A DNA stretch of 64,000 bases from Pseudoflavonifractor sp902362925 (GCA_902362925.1 CABIYL010000016.1), one strand, 5' to 3'; counted from the first letter of the stretch, positions 24,166-33,488 are shown. A program made the numbers and translations. Notes: a model not told the origin generated them from the letters alone.

Positions 24166-24717
24166 ATGAAGAATTTTGACGAAAAGAATGTTGCTGAAAA
24201 CCCGCTGTACCACGATACCTGGAAGCTGCTGAAAAAATACCGTGATGTGGTTTGGAGCCTGGAACTGTCTGTTCAGCATGTCCGGACAAAATTTGAGATC
24301 GAGTATGGCACTTCCATCGAGGATTTTCTGGATTCTGTCTACCTTGCCGGCGCCGATCTGGCGGGCAGCGATATTGAGCATCACGCCAAGTGCATTGAGC
24401 GCAGCCACAAAATGCTGAAATTGCTGGATTCGGCAGTCGATCTGCTCCGCACCAGGCACAAGAACGGTGAAGCATACTACTGGCTTCTGTACTACTCTTT
24501 CCTCTCCCCCCAGCAGCTGAAAAATGTGGAGGAGATCATCGAGAACCTGCGTCCTCATATCCGGGATATTTCCTTCCGCACCTATTACCGTAAGCGGCGG
24601 GAGGCCATTGAAGTCCTCAGTTCCGTGCTGTGGGGATATACCTCCAAGGACAGCCTGGATGTGCTGGAGCAATTTTTCCCAGACTTGAAGGCCGGCGAAA
24701 ACAAGCAGGGCAAATAA
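24166..24717 (+). CDS. helical hypothetical protein of the conjugation remnant
   Basis: A 183-residue protein with ATG after AATAAGGAGGCATAACC, 12 bp downstream of the winged-helix gene. Mostly helical. Its C-terminal part (RTYYRKRREAIEVLSSVLWG) resembles the end of ArpU/RinA-like phage activators, but I cannot assign it firmly. The middle (HHAKCIERSHKMLKLLDSAV) is also helical. Its place suggests regulation of the transfer genes that follow. Confidence 0.6.
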   Translation: MKNFDEKNVAENPLYHDTWKLLKKYRDVVWSLELSVQHVRTKFEIEYGTSIEDFLDSVYLAGADLAGSDIEHHAKCIERSHKMLKLLDSAVDLLRTRHKNGEAYYWLLYYSFLSPQQLKNVEEIIENLRPHIRDISFRTYYRKRREAIEVLSSVLWGYTSKDSLDVLEQFFPDLKAGENKQGK

Positions 24718-24971
24718 TTGGCACATATCGGGAAAATAATTGGCGCGTTTCTGCCCTTGAGGCGTAAATCTCAATGTGTTAGACTGAATATGCTCAAACT
24801 TGCACCCAAAACCGAATACGGACAGAGAACAGTGCCTTTTTCCGAGGTGCTTTTTTTCTGTCCAAACGGCCGTCCGGCCCGGGAATAAGCCCGCATCTGT
24901 AAATCAGGTGTGGGCTTATTCTTTGCTTTTTGAGCAACGATCATCACATTTGGATTGGAGGTCCTCAAACA

Positions 24972-25475
24972 TTGAAGAAACTGAAACTTCCCCAGCCGAA
25001 GCGGAAAGATGCTGACCGCACGCCTCAGCATCATTTTTCCGCTGCCAAACTCGCCTACATGGCTTTTCTCTGTGTCACGATGTCGCTGGTTTTCTGTCAG
25101 CCGGCCTTCGCTGCAACCGATGTTTGGTCTAAAGCCAAAGAGATCATGCAGGATGTCTACACGCAGATCGTCGCCATTTCCACCATTGCGGCCATTGTGA
25201 CCGCCTCGGTCGCCCTGCTGTTGATGAACTTCTCCCGCTCCGGCCGGACCGTCGATGAAAGCCGTGCTTGGCTGAAGCGCATCTGTATCACCTGGGCGAT
25301 CCTCAACGGATTGGGCTTTATCATGGCTTATGTGACGCCTCTGTTTGCCGGCGGTCAGTGGGCTGATGACAGAGACAACTCTACACCCGCTGGAAGGAGG
25401 CGTAATTTATGGGTATCCTGGATGGCATCGTTGAATGGATTGCAGAGCAGATCATGGCAGGTCTTGACCTTGTGA
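24972..25475 (+). CDS. TrbC/VirB2-like conjugal transfer membrane protein
   Basis: TTG start with GGAGG 10 bases before. After a basic leader comes a signal peptide-like segment ending in AFA (AYMAFLCVTMSLVFCQPAFA). Then a mature part with two membrane helices (VAISTIAAIVTASVALLLMN, and the ITWAILNGLGFIMAYVTPLF region). This is the pattern of VirB2/TrbC pilin-like proteins of Firmicutes ICEs. Its frame runs 67 bp into the next gene with an Arg/Ser/Trp-rich tail unlike the family, so a frameshift near 25360-25390 may have lost the normal stop. Confidence 0.7.
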   Translation: MKKLKLPQPKRKDADRTPQHHFSAAKLAYMAFLCVTMSLVFCQPAFAATDVWSKAKEIMQDVYTQIVAISTIAAIVTASVALLLMNFSRSGRTVDESRAWLKRICITWAILNGLGFIMAYVTPLFAGGQWADDRDNSTPAGRRRNLWVSWMASLNGLQSRSWQVLTL

Positions 25476-26118
25476 CTACTTCGGTTTTGGGCGCGCTTGG
25501 TTGTGACATGACCGTTTTCTGCGCTATTTCCCCGCCGCAGAGACGATGTATGGGATTTTTGTAGCTCTGGCTGTCGGTCTGATTTTGCTCAACTGGGTAT
25601 GGCAGCTATTTAAGAATTTTGGTCTGAGCGCCGGTATCGAGGCAGAAGATCCTGTGAAGCTGAGCATCCGCTCGGTTCTCTTCATTCTGCTGGCACTTTT
25701 TTCAGACGAGATCATCAACACAATACTGACCATCGGTGGCACCCCGTACCGCTGGATCATGGACTCGGAACTGCCGCCCCTCAGCTTTGCTGATTTCAAT
25801 TCGGTGATGCTGGTGATCATCGGTGTATGTGCCAATGGAGCTGTGGCCTTGATCACTTTGATTCTGGTCATCATTTTGGCATGGAACTATCTGAAACTGC
25901 TGCTTGAAGCAGCAGAACGCTATGTATTGCTTGGTGTGCTGGTGTATACCGCACCAGTCGCTTTTGCGATGGGGGCGAGCCAGACCACATCAAACATCTG
26001 GAAATCCTGGTGTCGGATGCTGGGCGGACAGATTTTTTTGCTACTTATGAACGCTTGGTGTCTGCGCCTATTTACGAGCATGGTTGGTTCTTTTATCTCC
26101 AACCCGCTTTCGCTTTAA
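25409..26118 (+). pseudogene. VirB6/TrbL-like gene with a frameshift
   Basis: Starts GILDGIVEWIAEQIMAGLDL after AAGGAGGCGTAATTT. The frame breaks near 25513-25516, where one T appears missing from GTTTTC: the +1 frame restores LRYFPAAETMYGIFVALAVG. It then runs to 26118 with five or more membrane helices (SVMLVIIGVCANGAVALITL, LLVGVLVYTAPVAF-like segments). VirB6-type proteins form the inner-membrane channel of type IV secretion. About 236 residues if repaired. A sequencing error in the T run cannot be excluded. Confidence 0.75.
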
Positions 26119-26129
26119 GGAGGGGCGTA

Positions 26130-27119
26130 ATGAAAAAACTCAGAAGAATTCTGTTCCTTGCGCTCATGGTTGGCCTTCTTGCCTGCCTGTGCTGCCAACC
26201 CGCTTTTGCCGCCGTTACAGAGGAAGAAGTGCAGGCGCAGGTAGACGCCGTAGGCAAAGAAGCAGTATCCGGCAATGTCCTGATTTGGTTCATGTGTGCG
26301 ATTGGTTTTCTCAAAGTATCACAGAAAATCGACTCCTTCATGGCAAGTCTTGGGGTCAATGTAGGCCATACCGGCGGCAGTATGTTGGCGGAGGCCTTAA
26401 TAGCCGCCCGGGGCTTCAGTGGATTCAAGAGCTTTTCCAGCCACCATTTCGGTGGTGGGCACAGCAGCAATTCCACTCATGTGAATGCAGGCGGCGGCAA
26501 GGGCGGCGGCTTTGGTGCCGGCTTTGCCGGCGGCGGTTTGGCCGGGGTAATTGGCCGGAAGGTCACGAACAATGCGGTAAAAACAGCGACAACTCCCTCA
26601 GAAACAAAATCCTCCGGCCTTGGTGGTCTCGTAGGCGGTGCTGCAGGGGGTATCGGCGGCCACATCTATACTTCGTCCGTCAGCAAGGGCGGCAATTTCG
26701 CCAACAATGTGATTGGTTCTGTTGCCACCGGGAACATCACCCAGATGGGGACGATTTCCGGTGAGAAAGCCGTCGACGCTCTTCACTCTTACATGGGGCA
26801 CGCTGCTTTGGAAGCTGGCGCTGAAAACATTCCCCAATACCAGAATGTTGAGATCGGCGGCGGGCGTATCACAGGCACCGAAGTTACCGCCGAGCATCCG
26901 GAGGGTATCGCTTTCGGAATGTATCATGCAGATCAGTATGTTGCACCCGAGGGCCAATACACAACGGTTCATTCCGCCGACGGTGCGGCATGGTATAAGC
27001 AATACGCTGTTGACACTGTAGAGAAATCCCCCTACATGGCGCCGGATGGTTCGATAGCCTACAACGAGTCAATCGTCAAAAAGCTGCCCCCCACTCCCCG
27101 CAGAAAGGACAGGCTCTAA
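26130..27119 (+). CDS. conjugal transfer protein with signal peptide and Gly-rich domain
   Basis: A 329-residue protein with ATG after TAAGGAGGGGCGTA. An N-terminal signal peptide (LRRILFLALMVGLLACLCCQ) ends in PAFA. Then a helix pair with one membrane segment (VLIWFMCAIGFLKVSQKID). From residue 100 comes a long Gly/Ser/Ala-rich domain with segments such as GKGGGFGAGFAGGGLAGVIG. The C-terminal third is globular. Proteins of this kind follow the VirB6-like gene in Tn1549-type operons and are thought to be part of the mating channel. It is separated from the next gene by zero bases. Confidence 0.7.
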   Translation: MKKLRRILFLALMVGLLACLCCQPAFAAVTEEEVQAQVDAVGKEAVSGNVLIWFMCAIGFLKVSQKIDSFMASLGVNVGHTGGSMLAEALIAARGFSGFKSFSSHHFGGGHSSNSTHVNAGGGKGGGFGAGFAGGGLAGVIGRKVTNNAVKTATTPSETKSSGLGGLVGGAAGGIGGHIYTSSVSKGGNFANNVIGSVATGNITQMGTISGEKAVDALHSYMGHAALEAGAENIPQYQNVEIGGGRITGTEVTAEHPEGIAFGMYHADQYVAPEGQYTTVHSADGAAWYKQYAVDTVEKSPYMAPDGSIAYNESIVKKLPPTPRRKDRL

Positions 27120-30100
27120 ATGGATGAAGAAAAAAAGACTGGTCTTGCCGACGCTGTGGAAACCGGAGCATCCGCCGCCCACACGATAAAAGGTGCCATT
27201 AAGGCAGGCAAGGCAATTTCCGGTGCCGAAAAAGGAGCTGCTGCCGGCGGCCCGTATGGTGCCGTGGCCAGGACCGTTTGGGCCGGACGCAAGCACATCG
27301 GCAAAATCATTGCCGTCATTATCATTTTGCTTTTGCTCCCGGTACTGTTTATTCTGATGCTCCCGGGGCTTATCTTTGGAGGTCTGGTTATCTCCGCTGA
27401 TCTCGGGCTCAACAGCGGCGGCGCCGTCTGCCGCGACTTTCACGTTCACAGTTTTTGTCAGCGCATCACAGCCTTCCTTCGTGGCAGTGACCGTTACGGT
27501 AGTTTCGCCCTGAGCAACAGCAGTAACTGTGCCCGAATCGCTAACTGTTGCGATTCCAGTATCGCCGCTTTGATAGGAGAGCGTCCAACCGGTATCGCCG
27601 GTGACCTTGGCTCCGATGGACTGGGTTCCGGTCTTGAGCAGGGACATCTCATCTGCATCCACAGAGAGGGTCGCCTGAACCGAGACAGCTTTTAGCGTAT
27701 GGTATTGCAACAGCATAATTACATTTTGATCACTGGCCATCGCGTCAACACTTACTCTGCCATAAATCTTGTTGTATCCATCAGTTGACCCGAAATAGGG
27801 CAATTCAAATGTTATTGTTCCGGGATACATTCCATCAGCATCGTATATGGGATCGTTCGTTCCGTCTTGATTGTAATAGTTGCTGTGTACAACATAGTTA
27901 TCTTGAATGTAACTTTGATTAAAGCTCTTTGCCTCATCCGGAGTAGGTGCGTTATATACCCAGAATTTCAGCAAATGGCCATTGATTGGGCCAAGTTCCA
28001 TCGGTTTGAAATTAACAGACAGTGTCTTTTTGCCATCCTCAATGGTTAGTGTGGCAGTTCTTTCCACTGCACCATTTGCCATCGAAAAGCTTCCGTCGTC
28101 TCTGCTGTGCATCATCTGTATTTCGATGGAATAGGTTCCATTGGCCAGATTGCTCAGATCCACAGTATCCACGCTCTCTTGCAGCGCCAAGGCGGCTGCA
28201 CTAAGCTGTTGTTCCCTGTAATCAATTTCGTTTTGATTTGCATTCAAGTTCGCCGCAGTCTCATCTGTGCCGATCAAAGCGATTGCCGCCTCGTAGGCCT
28301 CGGTGAATGCGTTCCAGAGAACCGTGTCATAAGTGTTGTCCGCATTTCCAGCAACATAGAGATTCCGGGTTCCCTCGATAGTGGCATTCAAGGTTGCCAG
28401 ATACTGGTATCCAAACGTTATGGTATCAATGATTTGATCCATTTCAGCGGTGTTCTTCAGCGTATAGTACTCCTCAAATCCCGCTTGATTAGACGCATCA
28501 ACATCCAGCACCATACCTGTGGGATAAGTCATTACGGAGCTATTGGGTAAAACCGGCACATTGTCATAGCCCAAGAATGCTCCATCATCCATTTCGATCC
28601 TTATCACCTTAGTAACATCACTCAATTTGTAGTTCTTTGTACCTACCGCAACTTCTATTGCAGAAGCACCTGAAACAACCGAGCCGGCATAAAGATGAAT
28701 TGCTGCATGGGGGGCGGGATTTTCTTCGTCATACCAAGACGGACCTACCATTTGAGAATCGACATAAATACCAATTCCACTGTCGGAAAGTATATGTGCG
28801 CCTTCATTTAAGTCAACAGCGTACTTTACCTTTTGATTCATCCCCAGATTTAAGGCCGTACCGCTCCCTGCAGAGATTGTACTGTCGGTCAGCTTAAGTA
28901 TCGTTCCAACGTCTACAATTTCGTTTGCACCCCTGTAATACGAAACAGTACAACTCTCCGCAGAACCGTCATAGGTGTTGGCTATCACGCTTTCGTTCAT
29001 GATAAGCTTGCCACTAAAGGTAAGCACCCGCTGTCCTTCTGTGTTCGCTTCTACCCTCGAATTATTCAGTTCCAGTGAATCGCAGTTTGTAGTTACAGCG
29101 CCATATACAACAGAATCATTCAGCTCGGCTGATACGCAGGAGTCACTTATGCTCAGGCAGCCCTTAACAGCCTTTGGTTGATCATAATTGGCATCTTTCA
29201 CTACGGTGCCATTCATTTCAAAAGTGATGTCACCCGGTAGTTTTTCATATACGCTGTCACTGAATCCAGATCCAATTGCCAGGCCTGTAATCATTGAGGC
29301 AGAACCCGCTTTGGAAAGAATCATACCGCTGCGCTCTTCCGAGGAGTCGGTGAGCACAAAGTGAACCTCGCCTTCCACCAAAAGGCCGCCAGTAATTGAT
29401 CCCACAATGCCAGAATACGCCGTCAACACGTAACCGTTCAAATCTAAGGTGCAGCTTTTTTGTATGACTGCCGCATAACCATATGCTTTCGTCGGCTGAA
29501 TCGTTGTGTCTTGCAGAAGTGTGAGCGTAATATTGCTGCAATTGGCAAGCACATTTAAGGCAACGGTCGCATCTTCAAATTTCTCATAATAAACCGTTGT
29601 AATCTCTTCTTTACCGTTTTCCTGATAGGAGAGTTCAGTAGTAGCATCTTCGGGAACCGTGGGTTCAGGTGTTTCTCCTCCGCCATCAGTTTTTGTGGTA
29701 AACTCCACCGCCGCAAAACTGCAACCGGAGTAATCATTGGAGGTCGCCATGGCGTAGTAATCGCCGATCGCCGCATACACAACATACTCAGTCCCGGCCT
29801 CCAGATCGCTCACCGTCTTCGTCGCTTCCGTCTGTGCCGTAAAGGTCGGCGGCCCCGCCAAAAACTCCGGGATGCACGCTGCCATCATGGTAGTGCTGTC
29901 AGTAATATCGCCGAAGGAGGTAATGAGCGCCTGTGCGCTGTCAAAGCCTTGTTCACTCTTTTTCAGCACCTTATAAAAACCGATCTGGTTCGTTCCGTAA
30001 TCCTTATTGTTTTTAATATGGATCGTCGCACCGGTCTCGGTCGTTTCCGTCACCGTCACTTCAATCAAAGATGCAGTTGTCTCAGCATCTGTGGTAAACT

Positions 30101-30563
30101 CCACCGCCACAAAGCTACAACCGGAGTAATCATTGGAGGTCGCCATAGCGTAATAATCGCCGATCGCCGCATACACAACATACTCAGTCCCGGCCTCCAG
30201 ATCGCTCACCGTCTTCGTCGCTTCTGTCTGTGCCGTAAAGGTCGGCGGCCCCGCCAAAAACTCCGGGATGCTCGCTGCCATCATGGTAGTTCTGTCAGTA
30301 ATATCGCCGAAAGAGGTAATGAGCGCCTGTGCGCTGTCAAAGCCTTGCTCGCTCTTCTTCAGCACCTTATAAAAACCGATCTGGTTCGTTCCGTAATCCT
30401 TATTGTTTTTAATATGGATCGTCGCGCCGGTCTCAGTCGTTTCCGTCACCGTCACTTCGATTAAGGGTGTAGTATTCTCTGCCGCTTTAGCTTGGAACGG
30501 TGCAACTGACAGCAGCATCGCCACACTTAAACAAATTGAGATAACCCTCTCACGTAGTCTCAT
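27069..30563 (-). CDS. large secreted protein: Fn3-like repeats, FIVAR/NEAT-like and Ig-like domains
   Basis: ATG start and signal peptide ending in QAKA. Residues 33-165 and 165-297 are near-identical Fn3-like repeats (LIEVTVTETTETGATIHIKN). Then a beta-helix-like middle region (residues 330-650), a FIVAR-type helical spacer (ETAANLNANQNEIDYREQQL), and a NEAT-like domain at about 795-940 (NGTYSIEIQMMHSRDDGSFS and KTLSVNFKPMELGPINGHLL). A BIG2-like Ig domain (GIATVSDSGTVTAVAQGETT) follows. From about 27395 downward the frame is antisense to the truncated transfer gene, so the true C-terminus, including any wall anchor, is lost. A heme-binding role is inferred from the NEAT-like part. Confidence 0.72.
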   Translation of the reverse strand: MRLRERVISICLSVAMLLSVAPFQAKAAENTTPLIEVTVTETTETGATIHIKNNKDYGTNQIGFYKVLKKSEQGFDSAQALITSFGDITDRTTMMAASIPEFLAGPPTFTAQTEATKTVSDLEAGTEYVVYAAIGDYYAMATSNDYSGCSFVAVEFTTDAETTASLIEVTVTETTETGATIHIKNNKDYGTNQIGFYKVLKKSEQGFDSAQALITSFGDITDSTTMMAACIPEFLAGPPTFTAQTEATKTVSDLEAGTEYVVYAAIGDYYAMATSNDYSGCSFAAVEFTTKTDGGGETPEPTVPEDATTELSYQENGKEEITTVYYEKFEDATVALNVLANCSNITLTLLQDTTIQPTKAYGYAAVIQKSCTLDLNGYVLTAYSGIVGSITGGLLVEGEVHFVLTDSSEERSGMILSKAGSASMITGLAIGSGFSDSVYEKLPGDITFEMNGTVVKDANYDQPKAVKGCLSISDSCVSAELNDSVVYGAVTTNCDSLELNNSRVEANTEGQRVLTFSGKLIMNESVIANTYDGSAESCTVSYYRGANEIVDVGTILKLTDSTISAGSGTALNLGMNQKVKYAVDLNEGAHILSDSGIGIYVDSQMVGPSWYDEENPAPHAAIHLYAGSVVSGASAIEVAVGTKNYKLSDVTKVIRIEMDDGAFLGYDNVPVLPNSSVMTYPTGMVLDVDASNQAGFEEYYTLKNTAEMDQIIDTITFGYQYLATLNATIEGTRNLYVAGNADNTYDTVLWNAFTEAYEAAIALIGTDETAANLNANQNEIDYREQQLSAAALALQESVDTVDLSNLANGTYSIEIQMMHSRDDGSFSMANGAVERTATLTIEDGKKTLSVNFKPMELGPINGHLLKFWVYNAPTPDEAKSFNQSYIQDNYVVHSNYYNQDGTNDPIYDADGMYPGTITFELPYFGSTDGYNKIYGRVSVDAMASDQNVIMLLQYHTLKAVSVQATLSVDADEMSLLKTGTQSIGAKVTGDTGWTLSYQSGDTGIATVSDSGTVTAVAQGETTVTVTATKEGCDALTKTVNVKVAADGAAAVEPEISGDNQTSKDKPREHQNKQYREQKQNDNDGNDFADVLASGPNGPGHGTIRAAGSSSFFGTGNCLACLNGTFYRVGGGCSGFHSVGKTSLFFFIHLEPVLSAGSGGQLFDD
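27120..27390 (+). pseudogene. CD1108/NlpC-P60-type transfer gene, truncated
   Basis: The first 89 codons match the N-terminus of the large CD1108-like cell-wall hydrolase proteins of ICEs: an Ala/Gly/Lys-rich lead (ASAAHTIKGAIKAGKAISGA), AVWAGRKHIGK-like region, and one membrane helix (IIILLLLPVLFILMLPGLIF). The match ends after FGG at about 27387. From there the strand is antisense to the surface protein gene, and the open frame to 27695 is filler. The lytic domain and all further transfer genes (such as VirB4) are missing, so this conjugation operon is dead. Confidence 0.78.
29695..30466 (-). repeat. tandem duplication of about 376 bp inside the surface gene
   Basis: 29695-30070 and 30091-30466 are nearly identical (offset 396 bp, few mismatches) and encode the two Fn3-like modules. 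The low divergence points to recent duplication or gene conversion. Confidence 0.85.
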
Positions 30564-30597
30564 ACCAGTTCATTTTCCGCCTTTCCAAAAATAAACG

Positions 30598-30638
30598 CAG
30601 GCAGAGAGTGGGTATTGTTCACCGACTCTCTGCCTGCA
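30598..30638 (-). terminator. terminator between the two secreted-protein genes
   Basis: GCAGGCAGAGAGT pairs with ACTCTCTGCCTGC on the minus strand and is followed by TTTATTTTT. It separates the small NEAT-like gene from the large surface gene. Confidence 0.8.
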
Positions 30639-30643
30639 TTGCT

Positions 30644-31174
30644 TTACGCCACCTTGGTCAACTGAATGTCAAAGGTCGGATCCATCTGTGATACAAAAGG
30701 ATACTCCGTGTCGCTGTCTGCATAGAACAAGCTGAGCGATGCGGTCACTGCACTGAGCTTTCCATCGCTGGGCATGGCCGGGAGAGTAATCACCAGCTCC
30801 GCACTGTCGTAGCGCACCTGATCACCAACGATGTTTTGAAGAACCGCCGTACCATCGGAAACAGTCAGCCCTTGAATAAAACCATCAGCAGCCCACAAAA
30901 ATCCCATAGGCCTGTAATCTTCAATCGGCTTGATGGGAATGAGGATCGTAACGGAGCCATCGGCGTTTTCGGAAACGGTCGCGTTGCCGTTCACCGCGTC
31001 CTGAGCCATAGAGGCTGTGGTAGTCCCCTCTTTCAGGAAAGCTACGGTATATTCGCCGGAAACATCAGCGGTTTCCGCAGCACTGGCGCTGACAGCCATG
31101 GCGCAGGTCAGGCACATGGCCATCACCAGGGCGCCAAGCTTCTTGAAAATACTGTGGTTCTTGGTAGCAATCAT
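30644..31174 (-). CDS. small secreted NEAT-like protein
   Basis: A 176-residue protein with ATG after CGAAAGGAGCATTTT. Signal peptide (KLGALVMAMCLTCAMAVSAS, cleavage after SAAE). The mature part is a single beta domain: GEYTVAFLKEGTTTASMAQD, VTILIPIKPIEDYRPMGFLW, LVITLPAMPSDGKLSAVTAS, and FDIQL at the end. The SMA element and strand order resemble heme-binding NEAT domains. No Tyr-x-x-x-Tyr heme motif is plain, so the call is tentative. Two iron-type palindromes and a good promoter lie upstream. Confidence 0.65.
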   Translation of the reverse strand: MIATKNHSIFKKLGALVMAMCLTCAMAVSASAAETADVSGEYTVAFLKEGTTTASMAQDAVNGNATVSENADGSVTILIPIKPIEDYRPMGFLWAADGFIQGLTVSDGTAVLQNIVGDQVRYDSAELVITLPAMPSDGKLSAVTASLSLFYADSDTEYPFVSQMDPTFDIQLTKVA

Positions 31175-31339
31175 AAAATGCTCCTTTCGTCTCGCCGCCA
31201 TAGTCGACGGCATATTATAGGGTGAATATGAACGCCCCTCCGTCTCAACAGAAACGAATGGTGTCTTAAACCTCCCGCCGGCCGGCCGAGAGGGTTAGAC
31301 CGAAGTCAAACAGAGAATCAGTTGTCAATATTTGCCTAG

Positions 31340-31357
31340 GGTTAGCTATCGCTAACC
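31340..31357. promoter_or_regulatory. DtxR-type operator candidate 1
   Basis: GGTTAGCTATCGCTAACC, an 18-bp palindrome with 7-bp arms and 4-bp centre. It lies about 60 bp downstream of the minus-strand promoter of the NEAT-like gene. Confidence 0.65.
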
Positions 31358-31419
31358 TCTATTCTTAAAAAAAGCTTCCAATGCTTTTTGATTGGAAGAA
31401 ATATTAGTTGTCTGTAATG

Positions 31420-31448
31420 ATAATATAATGTTGTTCACAGAGTGTCAA
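31420..31448 (-). promoter_or_regulatory. promoter of the NEAT-like gene
   Basis: On the minus strand TTGACA (31448-31443) and TATTAT (31425-31420) with exactly 17 bp between. Operators lie on both sides. Confidence 0.75.
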
Positions 31449-31505
31449 TATATTTTTATAATTTATTTTTCTGCTGTTAGAATTGTGCAACCCTTGCGCC
31501 CCAAT

Positions 31506-31523
31506 GGTTAGGTAACACTAACC
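31506..31523. promoter_or_regulatory. DtxR-type operator candidate 2
   Basis: GGTTAGGTAACACTAACC, of the same 18-bp length and layout as the palindrome at 31340, about 58 bp upstream of the promoter -35. Confidence 0.6.
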
Positions 31524-31669
31524 TTTATTCAAATTAAAAACTCCCGCTTACTATTAGAGGGAATCATTTCCATTGATTATACCTGCATATAAAGCAAAAT
31601 TCAAGATGCAGAAATGTAAAAAACGAAAAAAGCCAACCGCATTAGGCAATGTCATTAAGCTAGGCCTCA

Positions 31670-31728
31670 ACCCCTGCTGTTGGGGGACAGATTTACACCA
31701 TCTGTCCCTTAACAGTGGGGGTTCCTTT
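31670..31728 (+). terminator. large hairpin before the IS element
   Basis: AACCCC, GCTGTT and GGGACAGAT pair in order with ATCTGTCCC, AACAG and GGGGTT; CCTTTT follows. It could stop transcription entering the IS from outside. Confidence 0.65.
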
Positions 31729-31990
31729 TCGCGTTTTAGTTAAGCTAACTCCGGCTTGTAAACCTTTTGTAAAGATTTTCAGGGGCTTCTTTACATTCTG
31801 CCAAGTCTGAGCATATAATAAATTAACGCCGTGGTGAACGGTGTTCGCAGGCAGAGTGTGAGATAGCTAAAAATTGAGAGTTTCGTGTGTTTTAACCGTT
31901 TTTTGAGAGTTTTTATTAAAGTTTGTTTGTGAGAGTTTGTTTTATCTTGTGAGAGCGTCAGAATTGTTTGAGTAAATAGTAGCGAGCATG

Positions 31991-32045
31991 CAGAACGCCA
32001 AGCGTACACGCCCAGCGATGGGGGTGCGTTTGGCGTTCTTTTTTC
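31991..32045 (+). terminator. hairpin in the IS leader
   Basis: AGAACGCCAA pairs with TTGGCGTTCT across a loop of about 30 bases, then TTTTTT, 35 bp before the transposase start. Likely limits read-through expression of the transposase. Confidence 0.7.
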
Positions 32046-32079
32046 ACCCGGTGAATACTCACACAGGAGACAAGCTTTC

Positions 32080-33372
32080 ATGAAATCCGTACATTTTATC
32101 AACACATCTTTGAACCGCGCCATTCACACGGCCTCCGTCCAGCGCGCCAACAGCAAGGACTTTTCCCGTAAAAGCCCTCTCACACAGGAGGCCCTTATCC
32201 GTCTTTTGATAGGCGCGGAGGGCGGCTCTTTAGATAAGGTTTTACACGCCGCCGGCATTGAAGTAACCGCGTCTGCCGTCAGCCAGCGCCGCGCTCAAAT
32301 TGATCCTGTCGTGTTTCGGGCAGTCTTTGATAATTTCAATTCCGCTTATGCGGACGACGTTCTATTTCGCGGCTATCGCCTTTTAGCCGCAGACGGCACC
32401 GTTATCAATCTGCCCAGGAACCTCACAGCCCCGTCCTTCGTCTGCAATGACGGTATTCCCAAGGGTGTGAACCAGCTTCATTTAACGCCGCTGTACGACA
32501 TCCTCAGCCGCACCTTCACCGACGCCGTCATTCAGCCCGAACCGAAGAAGGATGAGATAGGGGCATTGATTACCATGCTGAACCGCAGTACCTTCGCCCA
32601 AAAGTCTCTTATCATCGCTGACCGTGGGTTTGAGAGCTATAACCTCATCGCGCACCTTTTGGAAAAGAAGAACACAGATTTTCTTATCCGGGTAAAGCAG
32701 AGCCGCTCTGCTATGCGCGAGGTGGCTAAACTGCCCATGCTGGAATTGGACTGTGACATTTCATTTTCCATCTGCATCACCCAGAAGAACACGGACAAGC
32801 AGAACAGCAATTATGTGTTCCTGCAAGTTCCCAAGAAGTCAAAGCCCAGCTCTTCCACCCGGCGCGGGCGCTGGGATTTTGGCAACTACTACCCCATGCG
32901 CTTCCGTATCTGCCGCTTCCGGCTGGATAGTGGCGAATTTGAGACCGTCGCGACATCCTTGCCCCGGTCATTTACGATGGAGGACGTCAAGGCCCTCTAC
33001 CATCTCCGCTGGGGTCTGGAGACCGGTTTTCGGGATTTGAAATATACCCTCGGGCTGGTAAATCTCCACGGCAAGTCCGATAGTTTTGCGGAGCAGGAGG
33101 TCTACGCTAATATGACCGCCTTTAACTTCGCAAGCAGGATATGCCGGGAGGTCATCGTCCGGCAACCAAAGGAGGGCATTTACGCCTACAAGGTAAACTT
33201 CAAAATGGCTGTGACGCTATGCAGGGAGTTTATCCGAACGCGCAGCACGGACGGCGAGAAACTGCTGAAAGACATCGCAAGATATACCGTCCCCATCCGA
33301 CCGGGGCGGCAAGACCAGCGTAATTTACGGGTCAAGGGTTTCCCCGGCTTCGTGTACCGGGTGGCCGCTTAA
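32080..33372 (+). CDS. IS4-family transposase
   Basis: A 430-residue DDE transposase with ATG after ACAGGAGACAAGCTTTC. The first catalytic Asp is in LLAADGTVINLP, the second in LIIADRGFESYN, and the Glu is in the IS4 signature YHLRWGLETGFRDLK (Y-R-E-K form). Length and motif order are normal for the family and the frame is intact, so the element may be active. Confidence 0.92.
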   Translation: MKSVHFINTSLNRAIHTASVQRANSKDFSRKSPLTQEALIRLLIGAEGGSLDKVLHAAGIEVTASAVSQRRAQIDPVVFRAVFDNFNSAYADDVLFRGYRLLAADGTVINLPRNLTAPSFVCNDGIPKGVNQLHLTPLYDILSRTFTDAVIQPEPKKDEIGALITMLNRSTFAQKSLIIADRGFESYNLIAHLLEKKNTDFLIRVKQSRSAMREVAKLPMLELDCDISFSICITQKNTDKQNSNYVFLQVPKKSKPSSSTRRGRWDFGNYYPMRFRICRFRLDSGEFETVATSLPRSFTMEDVKALYHLRWGLETGFRDLKYTLGLVNLHGKSDSFAEQEVYANMTAFNFASRICREVIVRQPKEGIYAYKVNFKMAVTLCREFIRTRSTDGEKLLKDIARYTVPIRPGRQDQRNLRVKGFPGFVYRVAA

Positions 33373-33488
33373 AAAATGGGGGGTGGGTCTATCTGACCTA
33401 CCCCCTCTTGCTGTGGATTTTTTTAAAAGGGCCGTTTTCAAGCCTCAAAACCAGCATTTTCAGAAAAAGAAAAGTCCGCTTAACTAAA

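Larger units (their letters stand above)
31175..31734. other. regulatory and hairpin-rich intergenic region
   Basis: Holds a minus-strand promoter, two operator-like palindromes and a 59-nt hairpin (listed separately), plus AT-rich DNA. A sequence at about 31620-31656 (CGAAAAAAGCCAAC ... CAATGTCATTAAG) recurs inverted at 36560-36598. No convincing gene. Confidence 0.6.
31735..33488 (+). mobile_element. IS4-family insertion sequence
   Basis: The ends carry the 11-bp inverted repeat TTTAGTTAAGC (31735-31745) and GCTTAACTAAA (33478-33488), giving about 1.75 kb around one transposase gene. The leader contains GAGAGTTT/GTGAGAG repeats (31877-31960) and a hairpin with T run (about 31991-32045), a common guard against outside transcription. 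The exact ends and target duplication are not proven. Confidence 0.6.
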
